The position numbers were made by a program, and so were the translations under genes. The notes under the pieces are model-generated. The model did no database searches. It was not told the DNA's origin and saw nothing but the letters and a program-made list of their open reading frames with translations. Below are positions 32,837 through 45,281 of a stretch of 64,000 nucleotides of DNA, piece after piece. The stretch spans positions 806,001 to 870,000 of the forward strand of contig PUDQ02000066.1 in NCBI GenBank assembly GCA_002964805.2. The letters run 5' to 3'. Numbering within the stretch: position 1 is the stretch's first letter; each line of letters starts with the position of its first letter. The DNA is from Trametes villosa (Eukaryota > Basidiomycota > Agaricomycetes > Polyporales > Polyporaceae).

Positions 32837-33937
32837 ATGCCGTCCCACAGCTCCTGGTCCGATGGTCTCTTCCTCAAGGTACGTGTAGCGGCCTTTGTTC
32901 TACTCAGACGATGCTGAGCACAACGACGCAGATCGTTAACGTTGTAGTGTACTTCCTGTTCCTCGGGTCGAACGTGTACACGGTCGCAGGGCCCACCGAT
33001 GTCTACTACACCGGCAAGGATACCTACGTGACCCCCGCGCCATGGGCATTCCTCATCTGGTACGCCGCTCGAGTCGTTCTCTTTGTTCCCGAGCTAACAA
33101 AGAAATAGGTCCCTCATCCACCTCCTGCTTCTCGGAACCGTCATTTACCAGTTCTTCGACGGCGGCAAGCAAGTCATCATTGACGGCATTGGCTGGCGCC
33201 TTCCCCTTCTCGCGGTCCTGAACGCCGTCTATGTGAACGTCTGGGCAAGGCACTACTACATCGTCGGTATGTAGCGCCTCCTACGCGCCGTCTCCACACC
33301 ATCTAACCTTACCCCCGCGCAGCCTTCGTATTCGCCCTCTTCGTCAGCTCCGCAGTGACGGTATGTACCACTCATTGAGTCCTCGGTCCGGACCCGAAAC
33401 TTACTCTACTTGCGGCGCAGCACATCTACTATGTGGTGAAGAAGTTCCACGAGCCGCAGAGCGCTGCGGACGAGATCTTCGTCCACCTGCCGTTCTCGCT
33501 CTACCACGGCTGGACGACCGTGCTCGTCATCCTCACCGCGTTCGAGGCGTTCGGCAACAACGCCGCGGTCGAGCCGGCCGGTGTCTGGACCAAGGTCTTC
33601 GCCTTCCTCGCCTTGTACGTCTTCTCTCGCCCCGTCATCTCCGGTGTCTTAACGCTCATTCATATCCCCTCGCAGCTTCTTCCTCGAGGCCACCGCTGCG
33701 ACCTACGCGTTCTCGTCCGCCGAGGGCGACCTCCCCGCGAGCATTGCGATCGCGTGGTCGCTGTGGGCGATCTTCGCGCGCCAGCGCCACCCCGCGTTCA
33801 TCCACTGGTCCGCGCTCGCCTTCGCTATCCTCTCCCTCATCTGGGTTGTCAAGGCTGCGATCGGCGTCGGCCTCAAGCTGCGCCGCGGCGGCCGCGGCAT
33901 CTCCCTGGACGAGGAGCGTGCGCCCCTCATCAACTGA
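32837..33937 (+). CDS. TspO/MBR-like multi-span membrane protein (tentative)
   Basis: Exon 1 (32837-32878) encodes [14 protein letters not shown] and joins [20 protein letters not shown] at 32932. The next exons are [20 protein letters not shown], then [33 protein letters not shown], then [20 protein letters not shown] with [20 protein letters not shown], and [20 protein letters not shown]. The tail is [23 protein letters not shown] (33935-33937). About eight hydrophobic segments over roughly 290 residues suggest an integral membrane protein. The block [20 protein letters not shown], the internal Trp/Pro/Tyr content and the HxPFSLYxGW motif resemble long bacterial tryptophan-rich sensory (TspO/MBR) proteins. 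I judge the relation plausible rather than proven. The acidic dileucine-like EERAPLIN tail could be a sorting signal to the vacuole or endosomes (inference). Confidence 0.78.
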
Positions 33938-34474
33938 GCGAGCCACCCAAGCTCGCATTAACGGAAAACACGACCGGCACGAAACACTCACGAACAACGG
34001 ACAGTCCCTCTCACCCCACATGGTCATTTGCGCGCCCCTCTTAACTTGTACTTAATCGAGTTTCGCGCCGTGCTGTGAACATACCACTTGGCTCATATCT
34101 GTACTTGTAACGCACCATTGCGCCTCTGTTTTTGCAATCTATCGCAGCCTTGGTACCTTCATCGCTCCTGAGGCTTGAGCTTGAGGCTTGATCATGAGCA
34201 GCCTAGGAATATGTCTGGCTTGACGAAAGCTAGTCTGTTCGCATATGCGTCTTATGGCGGCCGCCGTAACGTTGTGCTGCGCGCGAAGGCGCGTGCGTGC
34301 GCAGTGGGTACCTCGCGCGCCGCGACGGCGCAGCCCGGGGCTGTAGTATGCTCGTCAAAAACATCGATATGACGCGTGGTTGGGGCCCAACGGCGCGAGA
34401 CGAGTGCATGACGTCGGGCTGTCGCGGACGTGCAAGTAAGGAAAGGAAGCAAGAACATACACTGCGAGCAGAGT
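33938..34474. other. Convergent intergenic region, nothing recognised
   Basis: This is 537 bp between the 3' ends of the TspO-like gene and paralogue 2. No coding or structured element is recognised. Confidence 0.5.
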
Positions 34475-37400
34475 TCAGCCGTCGTCGGTGGTTGGCACCT
34501 GCCTGGGCCCGAGCGCCGATGATATATTCTCCAGGAGGCGCTCCATGCGCGCCATCCTCTCCGAGTACGACGCGACTGTCGCCTCCAGTGCGCGAAGGCG
34601 CTCGTGAACTTGCTCCGGCCCTTCCGGGAGGGCCCTTTCTGCAGGCGTCAAACATCGGAGGAGCGTGTGCCGCCGTTGGTGTGACCCGGCGGCTACACCT
34701 CCCACTTCCTCGTCGCACGCGGCACATATGCACACGTAGTCTGCGTCCCCGCGATCTGTATACGCGTGAAGGTTAGCGACTCAACGCCCCCTAGACGTTG
34801 AGAGCACAAGAGGAAACAGCATACCTGCGCAGTCGAGGCATACGAAGAAGGGGTGCCGCACTTGCTCCGAGCACGCCGCGCAATGCGGCAGACCAGCACC
34901 CTTGCGTGTCGCGAGGACAGCATTCTGCCCCGCGCTGCCCATCTGCCCGTACGCCTCTGAAGGAGAAGGACGAGGTACGGGTGTCTCCATGTGGGGACGG
35001 ATCGCCGCTGGCGACATCTCGTCCATGCGTGTGATGGCTGCCTTCGCGAGCCGGAGATACCTGGGGAGCTCGTGCTGCCATACGATGAGCTCGCGGACCT
35101 TGATCATGTCGTGCGCGGGCCGGTGCGCGGCGGCGTCGGACGCGAACGCGGCGGTCGTGCACCGGGGCGTGTCGCAGAGGTCGAGCGAGTCGCCACGTGT
35201 CGTGAAGCACGTCAGGCAGGTGTAGCGCGCGCCGCGGTCGACATTGAGTGGGTTTTGACAGAAGTCGCATAAGTAGCCATAGCTAAGAGTGGAAGGTGGT
35301 CAGCGATTGTCGCGCGTTGTTCAGGTTCGAAGACGAGAGCACTCACTCCATACCGTACCCAGAAGTAAGTGCCCTTTCCCGGATGACAAGCACCATAGCG
35401 CAGAAACAGGCCTCGTCGAAGGTCAGCGTGCGTTCGACGGGGGCCAAACGGGCCGCAATCTCCCTCAAACCATCCGCAGAAGGCGACTCCACGTCTCTCA
35501 GAGCCTTTCGTTCTGCCACCAGCTTGAGGTATGCAATCCACCTCTGTATGAAATCAGCGAGGTACCGCCACGAGGGAGTATGCCGCCGGACTCGGAGACG
35601 GGTTGCGTCCAACGCGAAGCGCCATAGAGCCTTGGTCCTCCCCTCCTGGGATCGGAGCTGCGCCGGCGGAGGGCGCATGGTCAAGGCGTCCTGGGATATG
35701 CGCGTGAAGAAAACGTCGTTGGTGGACCCCGCCAGCCCGTCTTCGGTATCGCTCCACACGCCGGACATGGACAAGCCGTCTTCGGAGACCGTGCTGCGAA
35801 CGAAGCGAGGAGCAGTGCTGCCCGCGATCAGCCACTGCGACATGCATTCCACCACGCCGTCTTCGCGCAGCGCGCATGTCCCTGAGATCGTGAACCAGTA
35901 CCCGCGTGCGGTTTGTGTACGCGCCTCGAAGGTGTCCGGACCGGATGCGTGCAGGAAGAACGTCGTCATTGGGGTACTGGGCCAAGCGTCTGCTTCTCCG
36001 AAGAAGCCGTACCATCGACCGAGGCTAACGCTACGTGAGCAACCCAGGCGATGCAGCTGCGAACGCTACTCACATGGTCTTGAGAGGTCCGTCAGGCTGG
36101 CGCAGGTCGGCCTCAGACGAGGTATCCCGTGACCTGATATACACTCCATCCGAGGGACAGGCGTAGTTGAGGAGCTCGCCAGGGTCGGAGGAGGGTGTTT
36201 TCTCCGCGGGCCTGGGATAGTTGACCGTAGCGAAGTTTGGCCCTTCCCGAGGCGCGGCCGGCTTGTGATACTGGTAGTACTGGATCGCATCAGAATGTTA
36301 GTGAATACGCTCAGTAGAAGCACCAGCTGGGTGCTGCAACTTACCAGCCCGTATGCAAAGACTTTGAAGTGTTTCTCTGTATCCAGGTTGCGCTGCTTGA
36401 ACACAGCTATGTGATATCGTTCAGCCAATGGCAGCGCACCACACCACAGAGAAAAAGCACTACCGACCTTCGAGGGCCGAGACGCGGGATTGAATGGCAT
36501 CCGAGATAGAGTATACGCTGTAGGCAGATCTTAGGAGCTCTTCGCAGTTAATGATCGCTTCCTTGTGACAAAACCGGAGAATGTCGCGATCGCGGCGGAC
36601 GAGCAGGTACAAGACGGGAAGCAGGAACTATTGATATGGTATAAGACACGTCTCAAAATGATCTTTCGTATCCCTTGCTCGTCAGAGCAAGGCTCTCAGC
36701 CCTCATTCGCGGTGCATCAAACTCTGCAACGGCCTTCGCCGGTAGGGTGTTTGGAGGTGTTTGGCAAGATTCCCAGCCACCGCAACCTCAAGGGCCTGCT
36801 CAAGTGGCAGGCGCAAGTGACACACCTTATTACCCTCGTCTGGAAGGACAGTGAACTAGTGAAGAAGAATTGAAGGTCGAATGGTTCGCCGAGATCTATT
36901 CCAGACTTAGCAACTTCGGCCTCTATGTCTACGGCGGCTGGAAGCCTGAGTACAGAGCGAACCATGCATCTTGCAAAGCTGGCACCTGCTAACGGTCTCA
37001 AGCACCCCGGGAACCACTGGCAATCCTCCGCGAAGTCTTAGGACGACATACTCAATGGCTTCAAAGTGATACAGTGTCTGAAGTCTAACACATGAGTGAT
37101 GTCAAAGAATATGACCATCACGTTGAGGATAGTGTTAGGATGCGCTGCATCATATTCTACTCGGTAAGCCTCCTTGTCTGCACGCCGTCCGCGCCCGCGG
37201 AAAATATAGCATCTATATCAGCTTACTGCTGAGGACAATAAGGGTCACGACTCGCGTGCGGCTGAAGCTGCATCTGCCACCCTCCCTGAGAATTCTGAGG
37301 CATCCGTAGAGCCAGAGGACGATCGTAAGCGTTGTTTTCCTCGCTTCGAACCCGGCGTTAGTATAACATTCCTAACTGCCATGATGTAACTTTCAGCTCT

Positions 37401-40400
37401 CAATCCCCTGCTCAGGAAGACCGGCTCGGAAGAAGCGGAGTCCTAACTGGAAGAACTGGCGAAAGCGGCAAGTATGAAGACATCATCCACCCCGCATACT
37501 ATGCATACGACTTCGGAACTCATCCTGCTGGCACAAAACGAATATTATCTCCGCAGAGCCCTGGTTTCGATCAAGGCAGCTATGAGCTATCAGTACCTCG
37601 GCGGGAAGCTCAGCGCTCAACGTTCAACACCGACAACTTCTACGCCGAGATCCGAGAGATCGAAATCACCCGTCTCCCGCCTTCACCTTCCCCTTTGCCC
37701 TGAAAGACTAGACTTTGTCAAGCTCAGGACCTCCAGAGCAGGAAGTGCAAGGCGGGAACCTCCTGAGCCTCGTACGACGGCTCTGTAAGCTTCACATGTC
37801 ACTGAAAACGCGCTCATGATGCCGATTAACATAAATCTAGAAGCTGCCCGTCCCTCAGCCGCGGCGGAATGTTCGTTTTCTTGACCGCGTGCTTTCCAAT
37901 GTCACTCTCATCTCATCCCGCGCGCGCATTGATTTGTACGATACCGGCAGTCTCAGACCCCTACCCCCAAACTATACAATACCGGTGGTTTCTCCCTAGC
38001 ATGTACAACAGTCGTGCTTCCGATCGACGATGTTCTTATGTAGTGACTAGTCGTGACTACCACTGTGCGCATACAGCAATAGATATTACACTCTAGCTAG
38101 TGTGCAGACTCCGCTGCGAGCAAGGGAGCGCCGCTGCAGGCGCCATTCGAGTGACGTACCCGTTCGATACGCCCGGGACCGGTGATCAAGGCCAACGTGT
38201 CCGTAGCGTCGATGTAGTAGCACACGGACTTCAGGCCGTCTTCAAGCCTCTTCTCCTCGGCCTCGACATAGTCTTGGAAGCGCCCCCAGAGCGCGTCTTC
38301 CAGGTCGACGTCGGTGCAGTCGAACGACTCCATGGGGGATATGACTTCCCATGTTCCAGCGAGATACCACGCTATGAGCTCACGATTCTCTGCGCGGGTG
38401 TGCGGGAGAAGGGAGAACATTTCGGCCAGGAGCGAGCCAATCTTGCGGACGTAGTAGGTGCTTGACATCCTCCATCCTGTGGATAATACGTCAGAAGTGT
38501 TGCTTTGCAGTTGAGCTGTGAGATCAAGCGGACCTTTCGCCCAGAAAGCGAGCCAATGGAGCAAGCTAGCACATCCCAAATGTCAGGGCCGTTGCATGGT
38601 CGTTCAGGAGGGAAGCTAAGCTTACCTCCAGCCTTGTGGGCGTGAGGACGTGAAACTGTTTACTTCGCTGATTGTGAGGAAGCCAGAAGCGTCATCGTCG
38701 AACGCTTCCGATATGGGCGAGATATAGTTGACGTTGAGGCACTCAAGTGCCCACTTGTCGTCGTAGCTGATCGGAGAGGCAGCGTCGCCGCTTGGCCTGG
38801 TGGCACTCTCGTCGATCTGTTGCAGGTAGTAGTCGCGAAGGACAAGGATGAACTCGCGGGCTTTAACATGGCCTCGCCACCGCTTGTGGGGCAACATTAT
38901 TAGTGACGAATAGGGTGGACACGGACCGATGTAGTGGACATACCATATCTTTCCACACCTCGCGGATCCACTGCGTAACATAAGCCGCGGTGTCAGAGAG
39001 CCTCACAACATTGTGCACATCGCCGCCACTCACCGAGTCTTGTATCCTGGAGTGCGGACCTTCCAGGACCGTGTCTATGATGCGATCGCTTTCGTGGCGA
39101 ACGACGCCCTGCAGCTCCTCGGTGATTCGCCTTTCCTGCATAGCGAACTTGCGCTCGAAAGTGGTCAGGTTCTTCCGAATAGCCGCATCGGCAGTCTCGA
39201 ACAGCTCGTCCCGTCCGTCGCTGCCCAGCCGCACGATGTCGAACTGGAGACCGGGAGCTTGCTGCGTTGTTCCTGTGCTTGAGGACGACGATTTAAACCT
39301 CAGTAGCGATGTCAGCGTGTCCTCGTCCTTCAGGACAGCATCCACCCCGCCCTTGGACCGAATGAGGCTCTCGAGGTGCTGCTGGTCGGGGGAGATGAGC
39401 GCGGAGAAGACGCTCATAATCGCGTCTAGCTTCGCGCTGACGGCGTCCAATTTGCGCTGCGCTTCGGAGAACTGCTTCCCCATGTGGATCTCGAGCGCGA
39501 ATGCGAACGCCTTCCGGCGGTCTTCGAACAGCGTGAGGAAGCCCTTGAACTTGTCGTCCCACGAGGAGCTCTTGATGACGCGCACGAAGAGCTTCTCCTT
39601 CGAGTACGTGTCGCACGTGTTCGCGCAATCCTTGATGTCGCCCGCGGAGTGCTTCACGAGCTCTTGGAGGCGGGCCTTGATGGTGGTACCGTCAAGTCCA
39701 GGCGTGTCTTCGTCCTTGATGGTGCGGAGTCTGCACGGTAACACGATGAATGTAGCGATCACGGCACTTCCGAGAGAGCTGCGCACGTACTGGAGGAGGA
39801 CCTCCATCATGTCTTTCATTTCGACGAACAACAGTGTGATCTTCTTCTCGTTGTCGCGTCTCTTCTTATCGAGCTCAACGACAACGCGGAAAGCGCCGAC
39901 GACGACTGTTGCGGGGAGTGAGATGTCGTGAAAGCGCTCGTCTGCTGAACACTCACTTTTGAGAAAGGGGTGAATGCTGGCTACTTCATCGAGGGCCTTG
40001 AGCACACCAGGGAGGCCCTCAACCAGTGTTTTGATGCCGTGTTGGACCGTCTTCATCGCGTCTGTCTCCAACACCGACTTGATGCTCGAGACTGCACTCT
40101 GCGCCGTCACCGCACCCGTCTCCGCTGCGTCGTACAAGTCATCTGTTGTAAGACGTCAGATGTCTACACGTAGGAGGGCTTCCGCGCGCCAACGTACCGA
40201 CGCGATTCGCCAACCTCGTCGAAGTTTTCGCTCCGATCTTCTCGACCTCCACGCGAGCCTGGGATATGTTCTTGGAGGTGTCCCCCAGCTGCTGTAAAAT
40301 CATTTTGTCCTCATCCTGGGCTGAGAGCGGTTAGCGAGCGATCCGTGATACTACGCCGAGACAGCCAACTCACCAAGATTCGTTTCTTCGGGGGAATGCG

Positions 40401-40404
40401 CCAT
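34475..40404 (-). CDS. EF-hand/ZZ-finger multidomain protein, paralogue 2 (with enlarged intron)
   Basis: The start at 40404 (MAHSPEETNL) splices to AQDEDKMILQQLGDTSKNIS, the same early intron as paralogue 1. It then follows the family order: EGLPGVLKALDEVASIHPFL, VVVGAFRVVVELDKKRRDNE, AGDIKDCANTCDTYSKEK, FLTLFEDRRKAFAFALEIH, EF loop DDDASGFLTISE (about 38685-38650) and LALITGPGRIER. The next homologous exon FLLPVLYLLVRRDRDILRFC starts only at 36627, so the intron between them is 36628-38159 (1,532 nt). Downstream come LFKQ-like AVFKQRNLDTEKHFKVFAYGL, beta module LGRWYGFFGEADAWPSTPMT, first finger CDFCQNPLN...CLTC...CDTPRC, second finger CAACSEQVRHPFFVCLDC and a C-terminal coiled coil VHERLRALEATVASYSERMA ending at 34475. 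All recognisable family blocks remain in frame after splicing, so the gene is probably intact if the long intron is removed. If not, the N-terminal half alone would end 27 codons past the donor. Confidence 0.82.
36628..38159. other. 1.5-kb insertion-bearing intron with decayed coding-like fragments
   Basis: The corresponding introns of paralogues 1 and 3 are about 55 nt. This one is 1,532 nt with a proper minus-strand donor (rc of acgtac, 38154-38159) and acceptor (rc of ct, 36628-36629). On the opposite (plus) strand it holds protein-like pieces: LKGLLKWQAQVTHLITLVWK (about 36790-36850), then after a frame change KVEWFAEIYSRLSNFGLYVY. Further on come DIIHPAYYAYDFGTHPAGTK (about 37475-37535) and VRFLDRVLSNVTLISS (about 37870-37920). 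Stops and frame changes separate these pieces, which suggests a degenerate gene or transposed gene fragment. I do not recognise the family. No terminal inverted repeats or target duplication were found by eye. Confidence 0.6.
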
Positions 40405-41766
40405 AAGCGGAATGCCTTTCGTTGCTCTGTTCTATTGCGATAGCAGCGGATTTCGCTGAGGACTTGAAGACCCAGTGAGAGGGGCCTGCTCCCCTTGCTC
40501 TTCGCAACGTACTTAACGCACCGTCACCGAGAGCAGAAGCTTCTGAAGCACACCGCGCGAATCCTAGGAGAATCCACCGCCATACCTTCGATATCAAAAT
40601 GCGATCCGCAGCTGATCACCACAGTCCGAAGCACCGCGGAGGGAAACACCTCGACTGTGCACCGTGGCGCCGACGGCTGTGACCGTACTACATCGGCTGA
40701 GCTTGCGCGGGCGGCGTAGCCTCCGCCGTACAGCATACCGATGTTCTCGAGCTCCATCGAGTCCGAGTCATGCGCCGTATGTGAGCGCACGAAGCAGCTT
40801 TCCTTCGGGCGGTTCTAGGGTGTGGAGAGGCCGGTGCGGACGTTTTATGACGGAGCTCCCAGTAGCAGATTAAACCCGACCGCGCGCCGTCAGTTGCGTA
40901 CCGGGCTGCTCAGGACTTGCGTTTTCAGACATGAAAGAGGCGTAGCATGGTTTTATGAAAGAGTATGAGGTTAGAGGGCGAACGGAGGAGGCCAGTAACC
41001 TCACAGTACTTGGTAGGCGATACTGAACGCCTCGGTAATTGCCGCCACGTAAGCGCCCGTTCCCCAAACATTCGGTATCGTCGTTGATGCAAACATAGTA
41101 TCATTCTGGAGAACTCACACTCGCAAGGGAGTGCCACTGCCTTTGTGCCGCACACAGTGATATCACTCAGAAATATTGCGGAACACGCGCCATCCGACTC
41201 TGCAGCGGGGCGAATAAAAACATATACGACATAAACACGTGCGACGATGCGACGACGACGGGGGAGCGACACTGGCAGTGGTAGTAGGTACAACAGAATA
41301 CACACAGAAGGCACCAGACCAGAACGAGACACAGAACGAATGCGGGGTACACACACTATCGCGCTAAATCGTACAAGAAAAACCAATCCTCCCCCCTGCC
41401 GCCCCTTGGGGCGGGCGAACGAAAGCGAAGCGAGTGCGACAAGATGGCGGGCGCCGCGCGGGGCGCGCGCGCAGTCAGTGAGGGGTGAGCGAGCGAGTGT
41501 GAGTACATATGCTTTGAAGGGGTGGATGCGGGTGGGTGGGTGATGCTTGGTTGGGTCAATGATTGGATGGCGCGTGGCCGGATGGGCGGCGCACGCAGCA
41601 AGAAAGGATGGTGGGATGAGGCGCGACAATCGACGTCGACGGCAGATCGGTGGATCAACGAGTGGTGGCTCTTCGCAGCAGACTTTGGGGTGGACACTAG
41701 GAGGAGGCGTTCGGCGCAGGAGCTTGCAAGAAAGGGAGGGGAGGGGACCGCGTTCACGCCCGACGC
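40405..41766. other. Intergenic region, paralogue 2 promoter and ankyrin gene 3' flank
   Basis: This is 1,362 bp between the start of paralogue 2 and the 3' end of the ankyrin gene. Overlapping open frames on both strands (for example 40925-41770, minus) are low-complexity and unlike conserved protein, so no gene is called. Confidence 0.45.
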
Positions 41767-44700
41767 TCAACTCTTCCCAGTGAGCGTCTGCACGAAGCCC
41801 CTAATCCCCCCAAACCGCTGCTTCGCCGCCCCAGCGCCGCCGCTACCTCCGCTCCCGCCGCCGTTCCGCACATGCCCATACGGCGAATGCGCACGGGGGA
41901 ACGAGTCGTGTGGCGTAGGCGCCAGCCCCATCTTCATGAGCTTGTTTGCGCGCGCACGCTCCCTCTCGCGCTCGCTCACGACGATGTCGGGCGAGGCATG
42001 CCGCGGCGGGGCGGTCGACACGCGCGAGAGCGGTACGCCGAACGCCATTGGGGAGGGATTCGACAGCGAGGCGCTGGCATCGAGGTAGCGCGAAGCGGGG
42101 TCGGGAGTGCGCGAGCGCACGATGCGCGGGGGGCTGCGCGTGGGCGAGGGCTGGGAGATTGCGGGGAGTGTGCGGGCGGAGGTGGGAGTAGACGCGATGC
42201 GCGAATGCGTTTGACGGTTCTCATCTGCTGAGCTGGACGAGCGCGAGACGAGCGTCGCGCTGCTAGAATACGATGGCTTGTGGCCTGGCGAAAGGAAGCC
42301 CGGCGAAGGATCCTGCGTGTCACCTGTCGAGACACAAGTCAGACACAAGATCCTGGCCAAGCTGAGATGGGGTGGGGGAACTCACCATCGGCCGTATGCG
42401 GTCTGCGCGGCTTGGACCGTCTCGGCACCCTAATCTCTCCGGGTCTCTCTTCCAGGCTGAACTTCCTCAGTCCCCGCTCGGAGTGACGCGGCCTCAGGCT
42501 GCTTCCGGGGCTCCTGCCACTCGGCGTCGTCGGGCTTCCGAACGGCGTCTCCCCGCCACCGCTGGCACTCCCGCTCAACCCCATCTCCCGTTCACGTTCC
42601 TTGAACCGCCGCTCAATCGCAAGGGTCTCGCCATACGCGGCGAGCTTCGCGCTGAGAGGCGTACGCGCGCTTCCGCATCCCTGTGTGGAAGTGCCGGTAC
42701 TCGCCGACGATGGCAGCAGCCCCGGGAGCTCGAGGTCGCCGTCTTCCATCTCGAGGATGCTCTTCTGCGCACGTTGGACCAGAGCCTCGGCCTGTGCGTG
42801 CGAGCTGATTGCGCGAATATCGATGTCGAGGTGGTGCGCGGCGCGTAGTCGGGGAGAAAGCGTCTCCGACGCGGAGGACTCGGCGCGGGATCGCGCCTTC
42901 TCCTTCTCGTTGTCATCGGCGACAACGGACACGAGGTCGACGGCAGGCGGAAGGTCCAGTAGGAGCGCATCGGGAGAACGGATCTGCAGCTCGAGACCGA
43001 GGCTGGAGCCAGCGGTCGGCAGCGGCGTTTGCGGCGCACTCGCGCTGGCGTCCGTGCTCGTGCTCATGCTCCCGATGCTGTCGCCACGGCCGCGGTTGTC
43101 GACGCCATGGATCCCGAGCAGGTTGGGGCGTGACGATCGTGACTCTGACGATTGGGCGGCATCGGATGGTAGAGGTTCGGGTGGCGGCCTGTTGATGCTG
43201 AACGGGCAGTCGAACGCGGACTCGCCTGGCGGGGCTGTGGGTGAGGGGACGGGTGAGGAGTCGTGCGAGAGCTGCGAACCGGCCGAAGGCCTACGCGATC
43301 TCTCCGTCTTCAACTCGTTCAGGCGCGACTTGCCGTCGGTGAGCTGGAGGCCAAGTCCTATACGAGGCGAGATGACCTCGCCGTAACCCTCCTCTTCGTC
43401 GTCCTCCACGGCTTGCGAGGGGACACGCTGTACTGAATCGCTCGAGCCCGGCTGCTCGCGATGTTGGCTATGCGATGGACGCCGCGGCGACCGCGGGCTG
43501 TCTCCGCTCTGGCCCCGCCCGCGCAGGGAGCTGATGCTGTTGCACACCTTCACGCTGAGGGCCGAGCGCTTCCCAGACACGGATTGCGGAGCCGCGGTTG
43601 AGTCAAACCGCAGCGAGCGCATCGAACCCTCCGCCTGCAGCTGCGGTATTGGCGGCTGCTGGGACTGGCTCGAGGACGTGGACCGATGGTGCGGACGTAG
43701 TATTCCTGGACGTGCTTGCGGGCTCCGGTGGCCCTGCAGTTGCGATTGCGACGGGAGTGCCTGCTGCGACGGCCGGGGAGACGATGCATTGCCTAAGCCC
43801 TCTGTCGTGCCATTCGAGCTCGAGCCCGATCCGGACCGCGCGCGGAGGCGTTCTGCGGAAAGCTTGCGGTGCAGCTCGACCGCGAGCGGCGGATGGAACG
43901 GCTCCGCCATCGATGAGCTCTCGCTCGTGAGCCTGCTCCGACTGCTCGGAATAGTCGTGAGATAGGGCGAGCCACTGGCCGAGGACAAGAGCCCAGACTC
44001 AGAGGCGCGCGTGCGTAGCGGCGATTGGGATGATGGTACTCTGCTCCGATCGGTCTCCCGTTCAGGCGCGGGCGACGCGGACGCCGAGCTCGAAGACGCA
44101 TACCCAGAGAGGCTCTCTCGGCTGTCAGGCGTCGCCGGGAGGCCCGAGGTCGATGCTGGGGAATCGCCGGTAGACTTCTTGAACATGTGCAGAAGCGAGA
44201 TCTTGCCCCTGACCCGCGCTGGGGTGGAAGCGGTAGAGCCAGATGCGGTAGGCTCGGCGTCCGTGCCGGCAGACCGGGGTCGACGAGACGAAGAGAACGA
44301 TGGCCGCCCAGACGACTTGGTGTGGTGATGGCCATTGTGCGTCTGCGCCGGGCTTTGCGTATACGGCGCGGGGTCGAAGATATGCGGGAGGGAGGGTCGC
44401 CTTTGGTAGATCTCGTCAGAGGGGACGGCGGGGAACGCGTCCTCCGTCATGGGAGGTGGTGACGTCGTGTACGACGCATCGGACTGAAGCTGCCCAGATG
44501 ACGGAGGGGTTGGCAATCCTGGCCTGAGCATGTGCAGGGCGTTGTCGATCGAGCGCTTGACCTTGATCTTCTTCTCGAACACCTTGCACTCGAGCGAGTC
44601 CAAGCGCGAAGGCGGCTCGGGCTCCGGCGCGGGTCCACCGCCAAGCACTTCGCGATCGCGGAGGTCCTTGCACATATCCAGCGCCCACTGCTTCAGGAGG

Positions 44701-45281
44701 TCAGCGCACCTGGTCCAGCCGTTCTGGCGCGCGAGCATCTCCGGGGTCACGCCATGCTTGTCTGCCCGGTTTGCGAACGCGCCGTGCAGCAACAGCGTTA
44801 GCACGACGTTTTCGTGCCCGTTTGCAGCAGCGAAGTGCAGGGGTGTCGCCCCCGAGTTTCCCACGATGGGGGCGGAGGCATCCCTGTGTCGGTCGCTCGA
44901 GTACTTGCGCGGAAGCCTGCGGACGGACGCATGGTCGCCGGTTATTTTTACGACGTCATCAGAGGAGGCGTCATGTACTCACCTCGGGGCGTTGACGTCT
45001 GCTCCACGCTCGATTAAGAGCCGAACAATCAAATCGTTCCCTCCTGAGCTCGCGACGTGCAGAGGGAGGACACCGTCCAGGACAGAATTGACCGGCTGGC
45101 CGTGGTCGAGGGCGTAGGTGACTAGACCCAGGTTTCCAGAAGATGCGGCCGAGTGGAGCCCCAGGTTTGGATCTGTGAAGAGAGGTCAAGGGAATGCGGA
45201 GGGGGGGGAGTAGTGTTTCCTACAGTCGAGGGTGACATTGTACTTTGCCTCCGCGCGCTGGGACCGAGAGACTCCAGGCAT
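41767..45281 (-). CDS. Ankyrin-repeat protein with long disordered Ser/Pro-rich region
   Basis: The start at 45281 gives MPGVSRSQRAEAKYNVTLDY, spliced to PNLGLHSAASSGNLGLVTYA. About three to four ankyrin repeats follow: NSVLDGVLPLHVASSGGNDL, RLLIERGADVNAPR, then after an intron GATPLHFAAANGHENVVLTL, then DKHGVTPEMLARQNGWTRCA. A helical stretch follows (CKVFEKKIKVKRSIDNALHM). Over 750 residues of Ser/Pro/Arg-rich sequence come next, with no folded domain I recognise. The last exon ends RFGGIRGFVQTLTGKS-stop and holds a basic helix SERERERARANKLMKMGLAP. The length is about 1,120 residues. Ankyrin repeats mediate protein contacts, and the disordered tail has many SP/TP sites that could be phosphorylated by proline-directed kinases. 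A link to TORC2 subunit Avo2, another fungal N-terminal ankyrin protein, can be imagined but is not supported by any motif I see. Confidence 0.87.

Noticed and set aside
34475..40404. Two separate genes (an N-terminal-half and a C-terminal-half protein)
   Set aside because: The next family exon resumes at 36627 with a proper acceptor and in the same order as in paralogues 1 and 3. One gene with a long intron is simpler, though separate transcripts cannot be excluded without RNA data.
40925..41770. 281-codon minus-strand frame between paralogue 2 and the ankyrin gene
   Set aside because: Low-complexity composition, no recognisable domain, and placed in the 3' flank of the ankyrin gene.
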